This document shows positions 53,741 to 64,000 of a stretch of 64,000 bases of DNA, one piece after another (the first letter of the stretch is position 1; each line of letters starts with the position of its first letter). The position numbers and the translations under genes are program-made. The notes below the pieces were generated by a model. That model worked only from the letters and a program-made list of their open reading frames with translations, was not told the DNA's origin and ran no database searches. This DNA comes from Isoetes taiwanensis (Eukaryota > Streptophyta > Lycopodiopsida > Isoetales > Isoetaceae), in the NCBI GenBank assembly GCA_021234155.1, contig JAJEKV010000003.1, positions 33,339,166 through 33,403,165 on the forward strand. The letters are read 5' to 3'.

Positions 53741-56262
53741 GTAGACACAAGAATGCCGTGTAATTTTTTTTTAGCGTGGCTGTAACATGTCAGAGACACG
53801 GATATACCACGGATATGCCCGTGGCTATAACATGACGACATCCGATATATACGGTGCTCCAGTGGAGTAGAGTAGGGTAGAGTACTTTATTGTCCCTTCG
53901 ACCAAAAAGGCCCTTGGACTTGTGTAGCGCCCTCTCTTCCATTTTTGTTGGTCGGAGCACTTGTATATGTAGCCATCCTATGGGCTGGAATTGTTAGGTT
54001 AATATCCCAGACCCCTGCTTTGTATTGGCTTCATGGCCATGCAGGGGCCATCGTTACTTAAGGCTTTAAGCCAATTATTTGAGATCAGGTCATCCCATGT
54101 TTCGAGCCATGGCTGCTCTCTTTTCCGTCCTGTCCATCTGTACGCTGCACTCTAGCCTCTCAGAAGTTTTCAGTGGTTCTACTGGACTCCACAATTTTCT
54201 GTCCTAATCAACTCTTGTCTGTCCTAATCAACTCTTGGAGAGAAGAACTATATATTTAAGCTATCACCTTATAATACCCGAAATTCAAATTGGTTGCGAT
54301 GTTAGGATATACATGTCTGAATTAATATAAAGAATGATATACTTTATACAAATATTGGTGTCAGCCGAATGCCGGATCATCTCACCTTATAATAATCACA
54401 ACTTCATTCTGTTACAATATCATGAACAAAAATCTAAAATAAAGTTGGGGGTGCACATAATATGCTGGCAGTGGAAAACACAGATAGGGTAACGGAAGAC
54501 ACATACGGAGTAGAAGGGAGTCACATTCGGAGCAGAAGTCATGGTTGAATTCAGATTTGGAGCTACACCCGTTGACGGTTTGTGGTAGCTACCTACCGGT
54601 TGGGGGCTTACCCTTAGCCTGTTGTTGGATCGTTCTTGTTAGTCTAGGGCTCCCCGGTCTTTTTGATATTTTCATATTGTGCACAGTTTGAAGCCAAGTT
54701 GCTACAAAGAATATTTAACTTTGTTGTTCTATTCTCTTTGTTTGTAGAGAGAGAGAGAGAGGGGCTTGATTTCAACAAACTGACTAGAAAGATGGTGATA
54801 ATGCTTGACTGACCAACCCTTTCTGCTGGAATTAAACAACAATAAAGATGTTTGTCTGCTAGGTAGACAATAAACTTGGTCCCTTGGTGATGGTGTGGAG
54901 TCTTATCTTTAATTTTCCTGAAACGTGTCCTCTGTAGCTCCAAGCAGTATTATGCCATGCAAAGGTGCCTTTGAGAGGGGAAAGAGGATGTTGTGCATTT
55001 AATTGTTACTACTGGAGGGACTTCTGGATGGCTATTACTCGTGGATGATGCTTCAACATCCAACCATGGAGTTATTCATGTTATGGCTGCACTAGCTTGC
55101 TATCTGGTGAGTGCCAGACCCCCCGATTCTTGTTGTATGGACACTTGCCATGATTACTCCTTGAAGTTCCCAATGAAAACCAAGTTTATGGGATTTCTTC
55201 TATATTGGTAGTGACTACTCTGGTATTGAAAGTTGTAGGAAAGCAAACTTTGCAATCGAGGAAGGAATGCAGAACCAAAGAACTAGGGTCATGAAATATT
55301 GCAGCATCTATTGGATCTTCCCATTTTGGCTGCATCATCTCAGAAAAGTGATACAAAGGAAGTTAATGATAGAGACACGTAGTTTTCATCTTAGTGGCAG
55401 GAAGTTATTGTGTAACTGGTCGATGAGTCATGTGAAATACCTAGTGTATAAAACTGAAGGCATGGAATCATTGAGCTGGGGAGTCTGGTAAATCCATTTT
55501 GTATAACAGTGGTTATGGTGCTTGTATGCCATTCAATCAAGTAAGATGGGCAGCATTGCGGCAATTGGTAATGAACGATCAAATTCATCTCCATCTAGTT
55601 GTTAGAGTAAAGTGCCTTGAGAACACTGGCAAGATCTTTGATACGTGTGCATGACCATAGAGAGCATCATAGTTTCTGCAGGCTTTTCCTGCCTATCTGC
55701 AAAGATGCCTTCTTTGACATAATAGTAGGATGAAGTAACCTTATGACAGTAGGACGTCCTCGTCATGAACCATTGGCAAGTCTAAGAAAAGTGAACAGAT
55801 GCACCTCTGTCATCCAAGAAAAGTAGAACGGGACCAGAATGACGAGATTGTCATCTCATCTCAGTTACATTTTTCTAGCAAACATCACCTCACGTGTATT
55901 ACATATTAGCATTGATTGCATTATGTTGTCATATGCCCCTTATATTACCTCAACATTAACGTGTGTGATTTGGTTTGTCAGCCTTGTGTACACCAGTAAA
56001 ATAAATTGATTTCGCATTGTTTTCTAGCTTGATCATGAGAGTTTTGGAAAGTTATATAAATTCTATTTCTTTTTCTGTTGCAGTTAAGTTGGGACTGACG
56101 AAAATTATAGAAGTGTGTGTACTGGGCCAGTTTGTATTTGAGAAGGTACAAGCCCTGCTTCCGTTCTTTTATTTATACTATTTTGTTGTTCTCATTCAAC
56201 AAGTCCCAAAGCTTTTGGGTTGTCGTTACTTGAAAACATGAACGTTGTTAAAGGCTGATGAA
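53741..56262. other. Non-coding with minor repeats
   Basis: No gene is firmly recognised. An 18-base duplication of GTCCTAATCAACTCTTG lies near 54200-54237 and a short GA repeat at about 54747-54763. Around 55215-55390 one plus-strand frame reads ILQHLLDLPILAASSQKSDT with stops on both sides, which looks like an old helical-protein exon but is too short to assign. Confidence 0.4.
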
Positions 56263-56416
56263 TATTAATGTGCTTTTTTTTTTTTTTGAAGAACTGTGTC
56301 ATCAATATATTAAAAAAATGGTAATGTTACAAAGGAAGTGAGGAGGAAGGAGAACTGCCCCAAAGAGACAGCGATACCTCGACACTCCACAATAAACTCA
56401 CAAAAAAATTGCAACT

Positions 56417-59400
56417 CTACTGCTGTACAAACCGACCATCACCATCTACAACACCCAAGAAGTCCCACCAAATGGCAAACTTCCGCTCAACTAATCTTGG
56501 GAACACCAGAAAGCTTTGAAATAGCTTGTACCTGAGTCGAGGAATCAGAGAGGTTGCAGGCTGCTGAATCCCTTGAAAGATCCACAACCGTCGCCGCTTC
56601 CAAATCAACCACACCAACCAAGCCACGCCGCGGTGTTGCAAGAAGCGGCCAAGCACCGGGATACACATGAAGGCGACAATCTGGCGGCTAATCAATCTCA
56701 CCTGAAAGCGAGCCCTAACCCAATCCGGGCAGCCGCAGAGTGAGGGCATAAAACTAGACAATGCTCCACGGAGTCTCACGATGAAGGCCATAACAAAGAG
56801 GCGAGAGGGCTCACACCGGCCTAAACCCCGACTCACAAGGGCATTCACCACGATACGCCCGGTGCACCACACGCCACGAAGCACCTAACCTTGATTGGGA
56901 AGTGAGCTCCATGTCCACGTCCAAACCGGCGCCATCGAGAACCCAGGAAGTTCGCGAGACCACTTGCGAAAGAGGCGGTGTGTCATGAATAGCCAGCACC
57001 CGGTAACAAGACCGCACAAAACAAGAAGACACAACATCCGGGATGAACCTTCCAAACCTGCACCACCACATCATCTGAGGGACTATAGGTATATGTAGCG
57101 AATACTCCACTGCCACTTGTTCCCGGATAGCCCGGTCCTGCCCCCTCGGGCGAAAGCGAGCTCGAAAAGAACTCCCACGAAGCTAGCTGACCACCCCAAT
57201 ACCAATCCTCCAAGGTGAGCACAACGCCTTCGCCTCCCACGAACTGCGTCCAGAGCATGCATGGGCACCAAGGAACAGAAATCTTGCCAGGGGTAGAGGA
57301 ACCCACAAGAAAGGAGAAGAGTGGTGATAAAGCGAGGCATAATCTGGTGGAAGAGCACCGCACATGATCCCAAGCCCGCTTACCCCAGTGAGAAAAAGGG
57401 GATGCATGTGGGAAAGGCGGAGACCATACAACAGTGCCGGGCAACTCCACCGCGCCTGAGGCGGCTTCCCAAACGCCACACAATGGCGAAGAGACTGTAA
57501 CAATAAGCGCCCGCACCGGGAGAAGATGCTCCATCTGCGAAATGCTCCAAACAAACTTGAGACCAACACCTTACTATCGCGATTGCAAAATCAAAAATGC
57601 CCAAGTCCCCATCCTCCTCCAGGCGGAGACACTTCCACCAAGCCACTTTAACACCTTCATCATCCCCCGCCCCACACAAAATTTCGAACAATCTTATCCA
57701 AAGCACGTATCTTACCCTCGGGAGCTAACATCGCAGAGATCTTTGTATACACATAGAGTGCTACAAAGTCTTGAGTTGGCAATAGTGATCCTACGCCATG
57801 GACAACTTGCTACCCTTCCAAAGAATTGAGGTGTTTTACGCAACCCCCCTGCCAAAATCTCATCCCACCCCTCCCCATGGAAACATCCCCTCCAAAGGGA
57901 GTACCCAACAGCTTAGTACACACATTACCTGGAAGCACCTTCCAAGGGAATAGAGCCAAACAAGGGGGAGGCAGAGTCAACTGGGCCCATAATGCGGAGC
58001 ATTTACCCCAATTCAGAAGAATGCCTGAGGCCAAGGAGAAAGTATCTAGAGGGAATAAATTACTAATCGCATATTTCTTATTAGCCAGAATGACTTTAGC
58101 TAAACTTGCTCTATATTAATCCCAAAACTTTCTGTGGTTTAGCTAAACTCTACATGTTTTTCCCCTCATACTTTCTAGCGTTTAGCTAAACTAACCCAAA
58201 CATCAACCCAAAAATTTCTATGATATGATCAATAGAAAATATTAAGCCAAGTTACTATACTTTTTTTCAATTGTTTCCATTTATTTTAGTCATTTCTTTG
58301 TGAAAATATTCTAAAATAATGCTAACTAGCAAAATCTATGACTCGAATTAATTTATAATGCTAGAAACTAAACTACTAATCATATATTTCTTATAAACTA
58401 GAATGAATATTAGCTAAACTAGCCCGAAATTCATTCTAAAAGTTTCTATGGTTTAGCTAAACAATACAAAATTTCACTCTCTTACTTTCTAGCATTTGGC
58501 TAAAGAGCTCCAGGGTTGTTGCAGTCTCGAAAAAAGTTAAGCTAAAATTATTATTTTTTTCCCAATTTTTTCCATTTACTTTAGCCAATTTTTTTCGAAA
58601 ATGTGATAAAAAATCGCCAAATAGCTAAGTTTAGCTCTTAAATTATTCCATGTCTAGCAAACCCTTCACATTCCGCAAATTCCTCTCTTCTGCCACCAAG
58701 AAGAGGAAAGTGTCATCGGCGAACTGGTTAATAATCTGCGAACAACCTCCCTGCATCAGAAGCCCATCCGCCACCCCTCCTCCAGCTGCCAGCTCAAAAA
58801 CAAGTGGAATACTATGAGGAATAGTACGGTGCCTGCAACAATACGTTTGCCTCACCTGCCAAATGCGGTAGCCAAAAGGGCACCCCCACGGCGTACCCCT
58901 CTACCTAAGGAGAAAAAGGCGGGAGGGTTCACCACAGCACACCCGTGGCAGATCGACCTATGCAACTTCATGATCGTCTCGTAAAGCGTGGACCACAAAC
59001 CCAGCGCTAACATCATGGCGCAACAAGAACTCCCCAGCGGACACTATCGTAAGCTTTGGCAAAGTCAAGCTTAAGATGAACAATGCCTTGACCTATTTTC
59101 GGCCCAATAAAGGCCCTCATAGGTACGTGGCAACATTAGTCAAAATGTTCCTCCCAGGGAACAAACCCGGTTCGCACCTTGCTAATGGAAGAAGTCAACA
59201 CCGGCTTCAACTTCTCGCCAGGGCTTTTTCGCCAATAATCTTATACAGGAGGATAACAAGGATATAGGCCTCCAATCATTAATAGTAGAAGACCGCTTAA
59301 CCTTAGGAATCAAGGAAATGCATGTTGTATTCAAGATCCTATCCATTTGAGAAGACGCGGCAACTCAAGATACACGGTATACGATTCACCAGCCCACTCC

Positions 59401-60814
59401 CAATAAGTCTGAAGAACTCCACAGGGATGCCATCCAGCCCAGGACATTTATCCTTGGCCATGCACATACATGCCTCCGCTAAATCTGTCTCCTGAGAGCT
59501 CCCGCTCCCAAGCTCTCCACTTGGTGAGGCAGAATAGATGGCTTAATGCCCCCAAAATAAGTTCCCCATCTCCTGCTCATAGGGAAGAGTGTCTTTGCGC
59601 AAAAAACCCCGAGAAATGAGCATGCACATACCTCAAATCAGCGGGGATCCTCAAAAGTCCGGCCATCGAGCAAAGCAAGGGGCGCCATAGATGCTACATA
59701 TCGCCATTTTGCTTACTCTGAAAGAACACCAGGCGAGAACTTGTGTCCCCTCCTTCAACCAAGTAAGGGCCGCCTTCACCTGGCGCCTCCTGCACTTTAA
59801 CCGCTCAAATGGCAACAATCTGTTGCAACCTTTGCATTCTCCCTAATGCCATCGGAAGGCTGCGCCGAATCTTCTCCAACTCACGATGAGACTATGCAAC
59901 TCCCGCCAAGCTGGCCGCACCGCGGCCTACCAAAGACCTTGGCAAAATGCTTCACCGGCCAACTAGGTCTTCCATACCGGACATACCCCCGAGATGAAAG
60001 GTATCAAGCCACAACTCCTGGCCTTTGGGCGAGAAATCCGCGATCAAAGCCAAAAAGCCGGGTGTTCAAGCGTAACACCGTCAGGGGGCGAGAGGCAACC
60101 GCGCCACTGAGACAAAACCCGAGGGTAATGATTAGAAATGGAGGTAGACGAATGTTACTCCGGCAAAAAAGGGGCACACTATCCGGTCGCATGGGGAAGC
60201 ATAGCACCGGGTCATGCCTAGCATATGCCCGGCCAACACCAATCGCCTATTACAATAGGTGAAAGACAAGTCCCTGGGGACCTCAACCAAGGCCAAATCC
60301 TGCAACAAATGAGACCACTTTTTCCCTCTCAAACCCATGGACAACCTGGGTTCCGGGACGAGCGATCTTCTACTGCTCTACCATATTGAAGTCCCCTAAC
60401 AACCAAAGCAACACGCAACCCACCAAGGGCTTGTAACTTATTCCTGACTGTGGCCCATAAAGCACCCCGCTAAGAAGGCTGATTAGGGGCATAAACATTA
60501 ACAATCCCCCACTCTTGCCCTCCCTCCAACCACTTAATTATTGCCCACCGACCAAAACATGCAACTGCGAGTATGTGACCCGCACATCCATCCTCCAAGC
60601 AATAAGAGTACCCCGGTTAGCCCGGAAAGAAGAAGCAATAGAGCCAAACTGCCTACCAACTATATTCATGAGCCTGGACACATCACCCCTGTGACACTTA
60701 TGCTCCTAAATGCAAACAATATCAGGACGCAACTGCCGAAGTGCCAAAGAAACACGGGCCCTCTTACTACCAGAGGACCGCACCCCCCGACATTCCAACT
60801 GAGGATCGACCTAT
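56417..60814 (-). pseudogene. LINE-2 ORF2 region (endonuclease, reverse transcriptase, C-terminus)
   Basis: Minus-strand fragments in order: a broken endonuclease start (LRQLRPDIVCI with a stop, then EHK, near 60.73 kb), FTYCNRRLVLAGH near 60.25 kb, a reverse-transcriptase stretch with GRGVRRGCPFGYRIW near 58.87 kb, and FADDTFLFLVAEERNL at 58.70 kb, whose FADD takes the place of the usual YADD. After the nested AT-rich element comes ASGILLNWGKCSALWAQL (58.0 kb). The end (56.88-56.42 kb) has VAWLVWLIWKRRRLWIFQG, the counterpart of AIWKHRNTV in LINE-1. Many stops and shifts make it inactive. Confidence 0.8.
58052..58649. mobile_element. AT-rich TIR-like element nested in LINE-2
   Basis: This 598-base AT-rich block interrupts the LINE-2 reverse transcriptase between VKGLLD and LDTFSLASG. 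Its ends are near-inverted: GGAATAAATTA on the left and the complement of GGAATAATTTAA on the right. The bases outside (TATCTAGAG left, ATGTCTAGC right) look like a decayed 9-base target duplication. Inside, TTTAGCTAAAC occurs repeatedly. It has no coding capacity. Confidence 0.65.
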
Positions 60815-62664
60815 TCATCCCGGAGGAGAAGTGTCCAGCCCCACATGCCTACCCACGAGGCCATCAGCCCATTCCACAGAGTCATCATCCAGAGCCAGAG
60901 GATTAATCACAGCAATGTGACCCACAGCCGCTCTACGTGACATTCCACTTCCAACACGTGTTGGAAGTCCCCCAAGCACCTCCATAGAGTCATGGGCCAC
61001 ACTAGTCTCGACCTCCAACCGGGCTGCTCCAGCCACCTCATGCTCAGCACATACCGCTACCGGGACATCCCCAACAAGATCACCAGCCCCTCCCACAGCC
61101 CTGTCCTCAGACCTAGCCACAATCAAATCATCTGAGCCCTCCCCTGAGCCACCACGTCCCCTAACCCCGCCATCCAATGGGCGGCCAACAGCAAGCCTGC
61201 CCCGGCCTCGTCCCACACCACCTCTCCCAACCACACCACCTCGTCCAACTTCACTCATTGCACCACGGAGTCCTCTGCCTGTTGCCTCAGGAATAGAGGA
61301 ATCTCGGGCACCTGCATAAGCACCCGCAACCCCTACCATATCACAAGCACCAGCAGGACCAGCAGGATTATCAACAGGGTCAGATGGTATCACAATAGAT
61401 GGAAACATCCGCTGGATCTCAGAGCCATTCAAAAGCTTCAATCGGAAAAGAAAGTGCCAGGGACCACTACGACCGAAGAGAAGTGGGCACAGTACGCCAA
61501 AGCGTGCGAGCAACACCGAGATCTTAGGGACACGCACAATAGAATGAGCCAAATATACATCCGGGCCATTAGCCATAGAAACCAAGAAATCAGGCACCAT
61601 CGGATCGAGGGAAGATCTTGAATGAACCAACGCTGGATTTTAATAACTGTCAAAGAACTGGTGGACATTGCGGAAGTATAATACTGATACAACACATATG
61701 ATTCACCCAAAGTATCCACCCCCCGACTAACCAATTGCCACACAGAAGACTCAGCCTCAAACATGATTATGAAGAAATTATTTGGTAGGAATTTCAGAGC
61801 CCCGACACTGGGCAAACCAATGCCCTCGATGTCCGGCAAAGAAGCCAAGAGCTAAACCTCCTCGTGTCCAATATGTAACCCGTGAAGTAGCCCAATACCG
61901 CCAAATGAAACTAGATTCTCAATGGTCCGAACATGCCCGGTATGATCAATATCTATCCATGGAGTCTCTCGAAGAGTCGCACAGAGGTCAGCAGTGATGA
62001 TCCTCCACAAATTTCAAAGCCTCTTGACCACGGGCAGTCCCTACACTCAGAGCCTTGCGCTTGATCCAATCTGAAAACCCCGCGAGTGATGCGAGCAAGC
62101 GTGTCATTGCTCCGCCCGGCCAAAGCGCCGCGAGTTGGGGCTGCCGCCCTGGCATCCTAAGAGGTATCCAGGGGCACCCTAGGAGGCACATCAACTACAT
62201 GCACCCTAGAAGAGGGCGCATCACCATCAAGTGATCCCTTCCCAAGCATAGGGGAAGAGGGCATCACAGATCCAGTTTCCAAAGGGGGGCATGCTTGATG
62301 GAATCAAGACCGTAGTCTCCAAAACACAATCTACTTGGGTCTCAGAATTATATTGAGAGGAAGAGCAATCCACATACCTCTCAACCGAAGGGGATTCCAA
62401 GAGCTCCCTCATCTCTGCCACCAATTGCATGCCACTTCCTACAGCCCGCGCCTCTTCATGCATGCCGAGCCCGCGCCCTTCCCCTTTACTGGAGGATACT
62501 GGAGGATTCTTTCTCCTCGCCATCTCCCTTGGCTTCAGCCCCAAGCCATGAGGCTCAATCGGTCCCCCATCAGCCTGTCTGGCAGGAGCCATGACATCCA
62601 AACCAGTCCGGAAATCAGCTGTTTGCAGCAACAAGCCACATGCAAAACAGCTGATGCTATACAC
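60815..62664 (-). pseudogene. LINE-2 ORF1 region
   Basis: Several minus-strand frames share this region: 62664-62227, 62194-61988, 61848-61438 and 61630-60815. The stretch FLVSMANGPDVYLAHSIVRV and the FLFRLKLLNGSEIQ segment lie where plant L1 ORF1 has its RNA-binding part, and the last frame becomes Gly/Arg/Val-rich (RGGVVGRGGVGRGRGRL), a basic low-complexity tail. No clear zinc knuckle was found. The ATG candidate at about 62590 (MAPARQADGG) is a guess. Confidence 0.55.
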
Positions 62665-62792
62665 CTCCGGAAAGAGCTCGGAGCAAGCTTTCCAACGAGC
62701 CCAAGCACGTCGAAATATGACACCAGATAAGAGAGATATCGCCGATCAAAGTTTTCTTTATAGTAGGGTTATTGGCTATTAATGTGCTTTTT

Positions 62793-63121
62793 GTTCGTTC
62801 TCACAATGGTTTTTGTTTGGAAGGTCTATTTTGCTACATGGTCCCACGAACAGCAAAATGGTTATAACGGTAACAATGCAGCGTGGGATTCTCATCGGCT
62901 GGTGAGTTCCAATTACCAGGGTTTAGGGTTTAATCGTTTCGGTCCATGCCTGTCGCTAAGAGTTTTATTATTCATATCTTGGATGTTACACTTATATGTG
63001 CAGTGAAACATTGCCGACATGATAAAAAATCGCTTGAACGATTATAGCGATAAGATCACATATGAGAAGCCCCTCTAGAACAATTCAGTTGAGATGGAAC
63101 GAAAGGTTTTTGTTTGTACTA
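62793..63121. other. No recognised gene
   Basis: A short open frame runs from 62782 to 63006, but there is no family match. The stretch could be part of the gene whose next exon starts at 63764. Confidence 0.35.
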
Positions 63122-63130
63122 TTCTTTTTA

Positions 63131-63580
63131 GGGAAAAACTCTGAAATACCCTTATGTTTTGCTAAAATTAACAAAACGCCCCTAGTTTTGGGGGTATTTT
63201 TATGGAAATGATCATAACTTTTTTGTGATGATCCAAATGAGAATGAGTCTTTCAAATATATTGTAGAAGAGGTTGAGATCTTTCCATGAAAGTTAACATC
63301 TCCTAAATCAGATTCTGAAATCTCAAGTTATCGTCTCGTAAATCCCTCTGAAATTTCTACAATTTTCTTGTGTATTAGCATAACTTGTGACTTAAGACTC
63401 CGACTTGTATGATCTTACCTTTGATGGAAAGATCTCATCCTCCTTTACAATAGCTCTGAAAGGCTCATTCTCATTTGGATCATCACAAAAAAGTTATGAT
63501 CATTTCCATTAAAATACCCCCAAAACTAGGGGCGTTTTGTTAATTTTAGCAAAACATAAGGGTACTTCAGAGTTGTTCCC
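63131..63580. mobile_element. MULE-type MITE with long terminal inverted repeats
   Basis: The 450-base element has terminal inverted repeats of about 170 bases. The first 120 or so bases of the two arms differ at only about four positions (GGGAAAAACTCTGAA at the left, GGGAACAACTCTGAA as the reverse of the right). A perfect 9-base target duplication TTCTTTTTA flanks it at 63122-63130 and 63581-63589. Nine-base duplications with long inverted repeats are characteristic of Mutator-like elements. It carries no gene. Confidence 0.93.
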
Positions 63581-63763
63581 TTCTTTTTAAAATAGGGCCT
63601 TTAACCAATGGGTTAGAACTTAGACCGACAGGTATAAGGTCAGTCGAAGTGGTGAAATACCAGTTCCAGTATATAGTACCAAAAAACACAACATGTACCA
63701 ATGATCTACTTCAACTACAAAGACATGTGAGGATAACAGTTGCACATCTAATCATTTCGTAGA

Positions 63764-64000
63764 GAGAGGTGAAAGAGAATGTGATAATTGAGCAACCGGC
63801 CAAAAAATGTATAAAAGACAATTGGACTTCAGATCATCTAAAACTTGTAGAGGATGCCAATATTGAATGGCCTGCTAAAAGAATCAAGAAAGATGAATAC
63901 ACTTTGGAACATGTAACAGCAGTAAAGGAGGATGATGCAGTGACAACTAAAGCATCTGTACCAATAGATGAGAGTAAATCTATTAGGCTAGAGCTGGAAA
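63764..64000 (+). CDS. Exon of an unidentified protein, running off the window
   Basis: After a plausible acceptor (TTTCGTAG) the frame stays open for 79 codons to the window edge. It reads REVKENVIIEQPAKKCIKDN, then WTSDHLKLVEDANIEWPAKR, then IKKDEYTLEHVTAVKEDDAV. Two units of about 26 residues look related: EQPAKKCIKDNWTSDHLKLV and EWPAKRIKKDEYTLEHVTAV. The composition is charged and hydrophilic. There is no Met, so the start is further upstream. I do not know the family. Confidence 0.4.

Larger units (their letters stand above)
56279..62776 (-). mobile_element. LINE-2: full-length L1-type element, antisense
   Basis: The target duplication TATTAATGTGCTTTTT flanks it at 56263-56278 and 62777-62792, and a poly(A) tail is seen as a T run at the left end. 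On the minus strand the order is a 5' leader, an ORF1 zone (about 62.65-60.8 kb), an endonuclease and reverse transcriptase zone, and a C-terminal region that matches the end of LINE-1 in style. Coding frames are broken many times. The element is more GC-rich than its surroundings, which suggests a different origin or age from LINE-1. An AT-rich element is nested at 58052-58649. Confidence 0.93.

Noticed and set aside
53355-53841. Minus-strand protein with 18-residue repeats
   Set aside because: It follows the roughly 54-base DNA repeat and contains no recognisable start or domain.
56811-57706. Overlapping long frames on both strands in the GC-rich LINE-2
   Set aside because: High GC content lowers stop frequency. 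The element's orientation is set by its poly(A) tail, target duplication and RT motifs, so the plus-strand frames are shadows.

Overview
The window is nuclear DNA of a land plant, almost entirely a graveyard of nested transposable elements with few working genes. Evidence for a plant: Ty1/copia elements primed by plant initiator-Met tRNA (TGGTATCAGAGC beside the LTR), L1-type LINEs with a DUF4283-like ORF1 and a C-terminal zf-RVT region, remnants of PLS-type pentatricopeptide-repeat (PPR) genes, a PDR-type ABCG transporter fragment, and a DEAD-box helicase fragment with GT-AG introns. The PPR wording and the many element families in a low-gene landscape would fit a fern, lycophyte or other large plant genome, but the lineage cannot be fixed from this sequence.

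Layout. 1-3.4 kb: an unidentified coding fragment, an AT-rich element-like stretch and a 3'-truncated copia (gag, protease, LTR) on the minus strand. 3.4-10.6 kb: a near full-length L1-type LINE inserted into an exon, flanked by a 14-15 bp target-site duplication. 10.8-14 kb: a 57-bp palindromic tandem repeat, a (GT)n(GA)n microsatellite, and a 2-kb satellite built of 19-bp units in 57-bp higher-order repeats that fold into hairpins. 14.85-16.02 kb: the best intact gene, a secreted Pro/Ser-rich protein with a collagen-like Gly-X-Y tail. 17.7-22 kb: PPR and PDR-ABCG remnants. 26.0-26.8 kb: 3' exons of a DEAD-box helicase with an in-frame stop. 27.6-29.5 kb: antisense non-LTR element of a second clade (hairpin 3' end, hexamer tail). 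30.1-32.2 kb: a copia fragment joined to a frameshifted protein-kinase gene. 32.5-36.2 kb: a 1.2-kb retroposon with target duplication, dispersed repeats and clusters of CATGCA motifs. 36.57-42.63 kb: a complete but decayed copia with both LTRs, itself carrying a non-LTR insertion. 42.9-46.6 kb: unidentified exon-like sequences. 47.0-50.0 kb: a cluster of CGTCA motifs, a Helitron-like terminus and a GC-rich terminal-inverted-repeat element. 50.5-52.1 kb: decayed Ty3/gypsy-type gag. 53.4-53.7 kb: palindromic tandem repeat. 56.28-62.78 kb: a second full-length L1-type LINE (antisense, 16-bp target duplication) carrying a nested AT-rich element. 63.13-63.58 kb: a MULE-type MITE with a perfect 9-bp target duplication. 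63.76-64.0 kb: start of an exon running off the window.

There is no operon-like cooperation between genes here; the story is insertion history. Several insertions are dated relative to each other by nesting (non-LTR element inside copia, TIR element inside LINE-2) or confirmed by an empty paralogous site (LINE-3). All alignments and counts were made by eye from the sequence.
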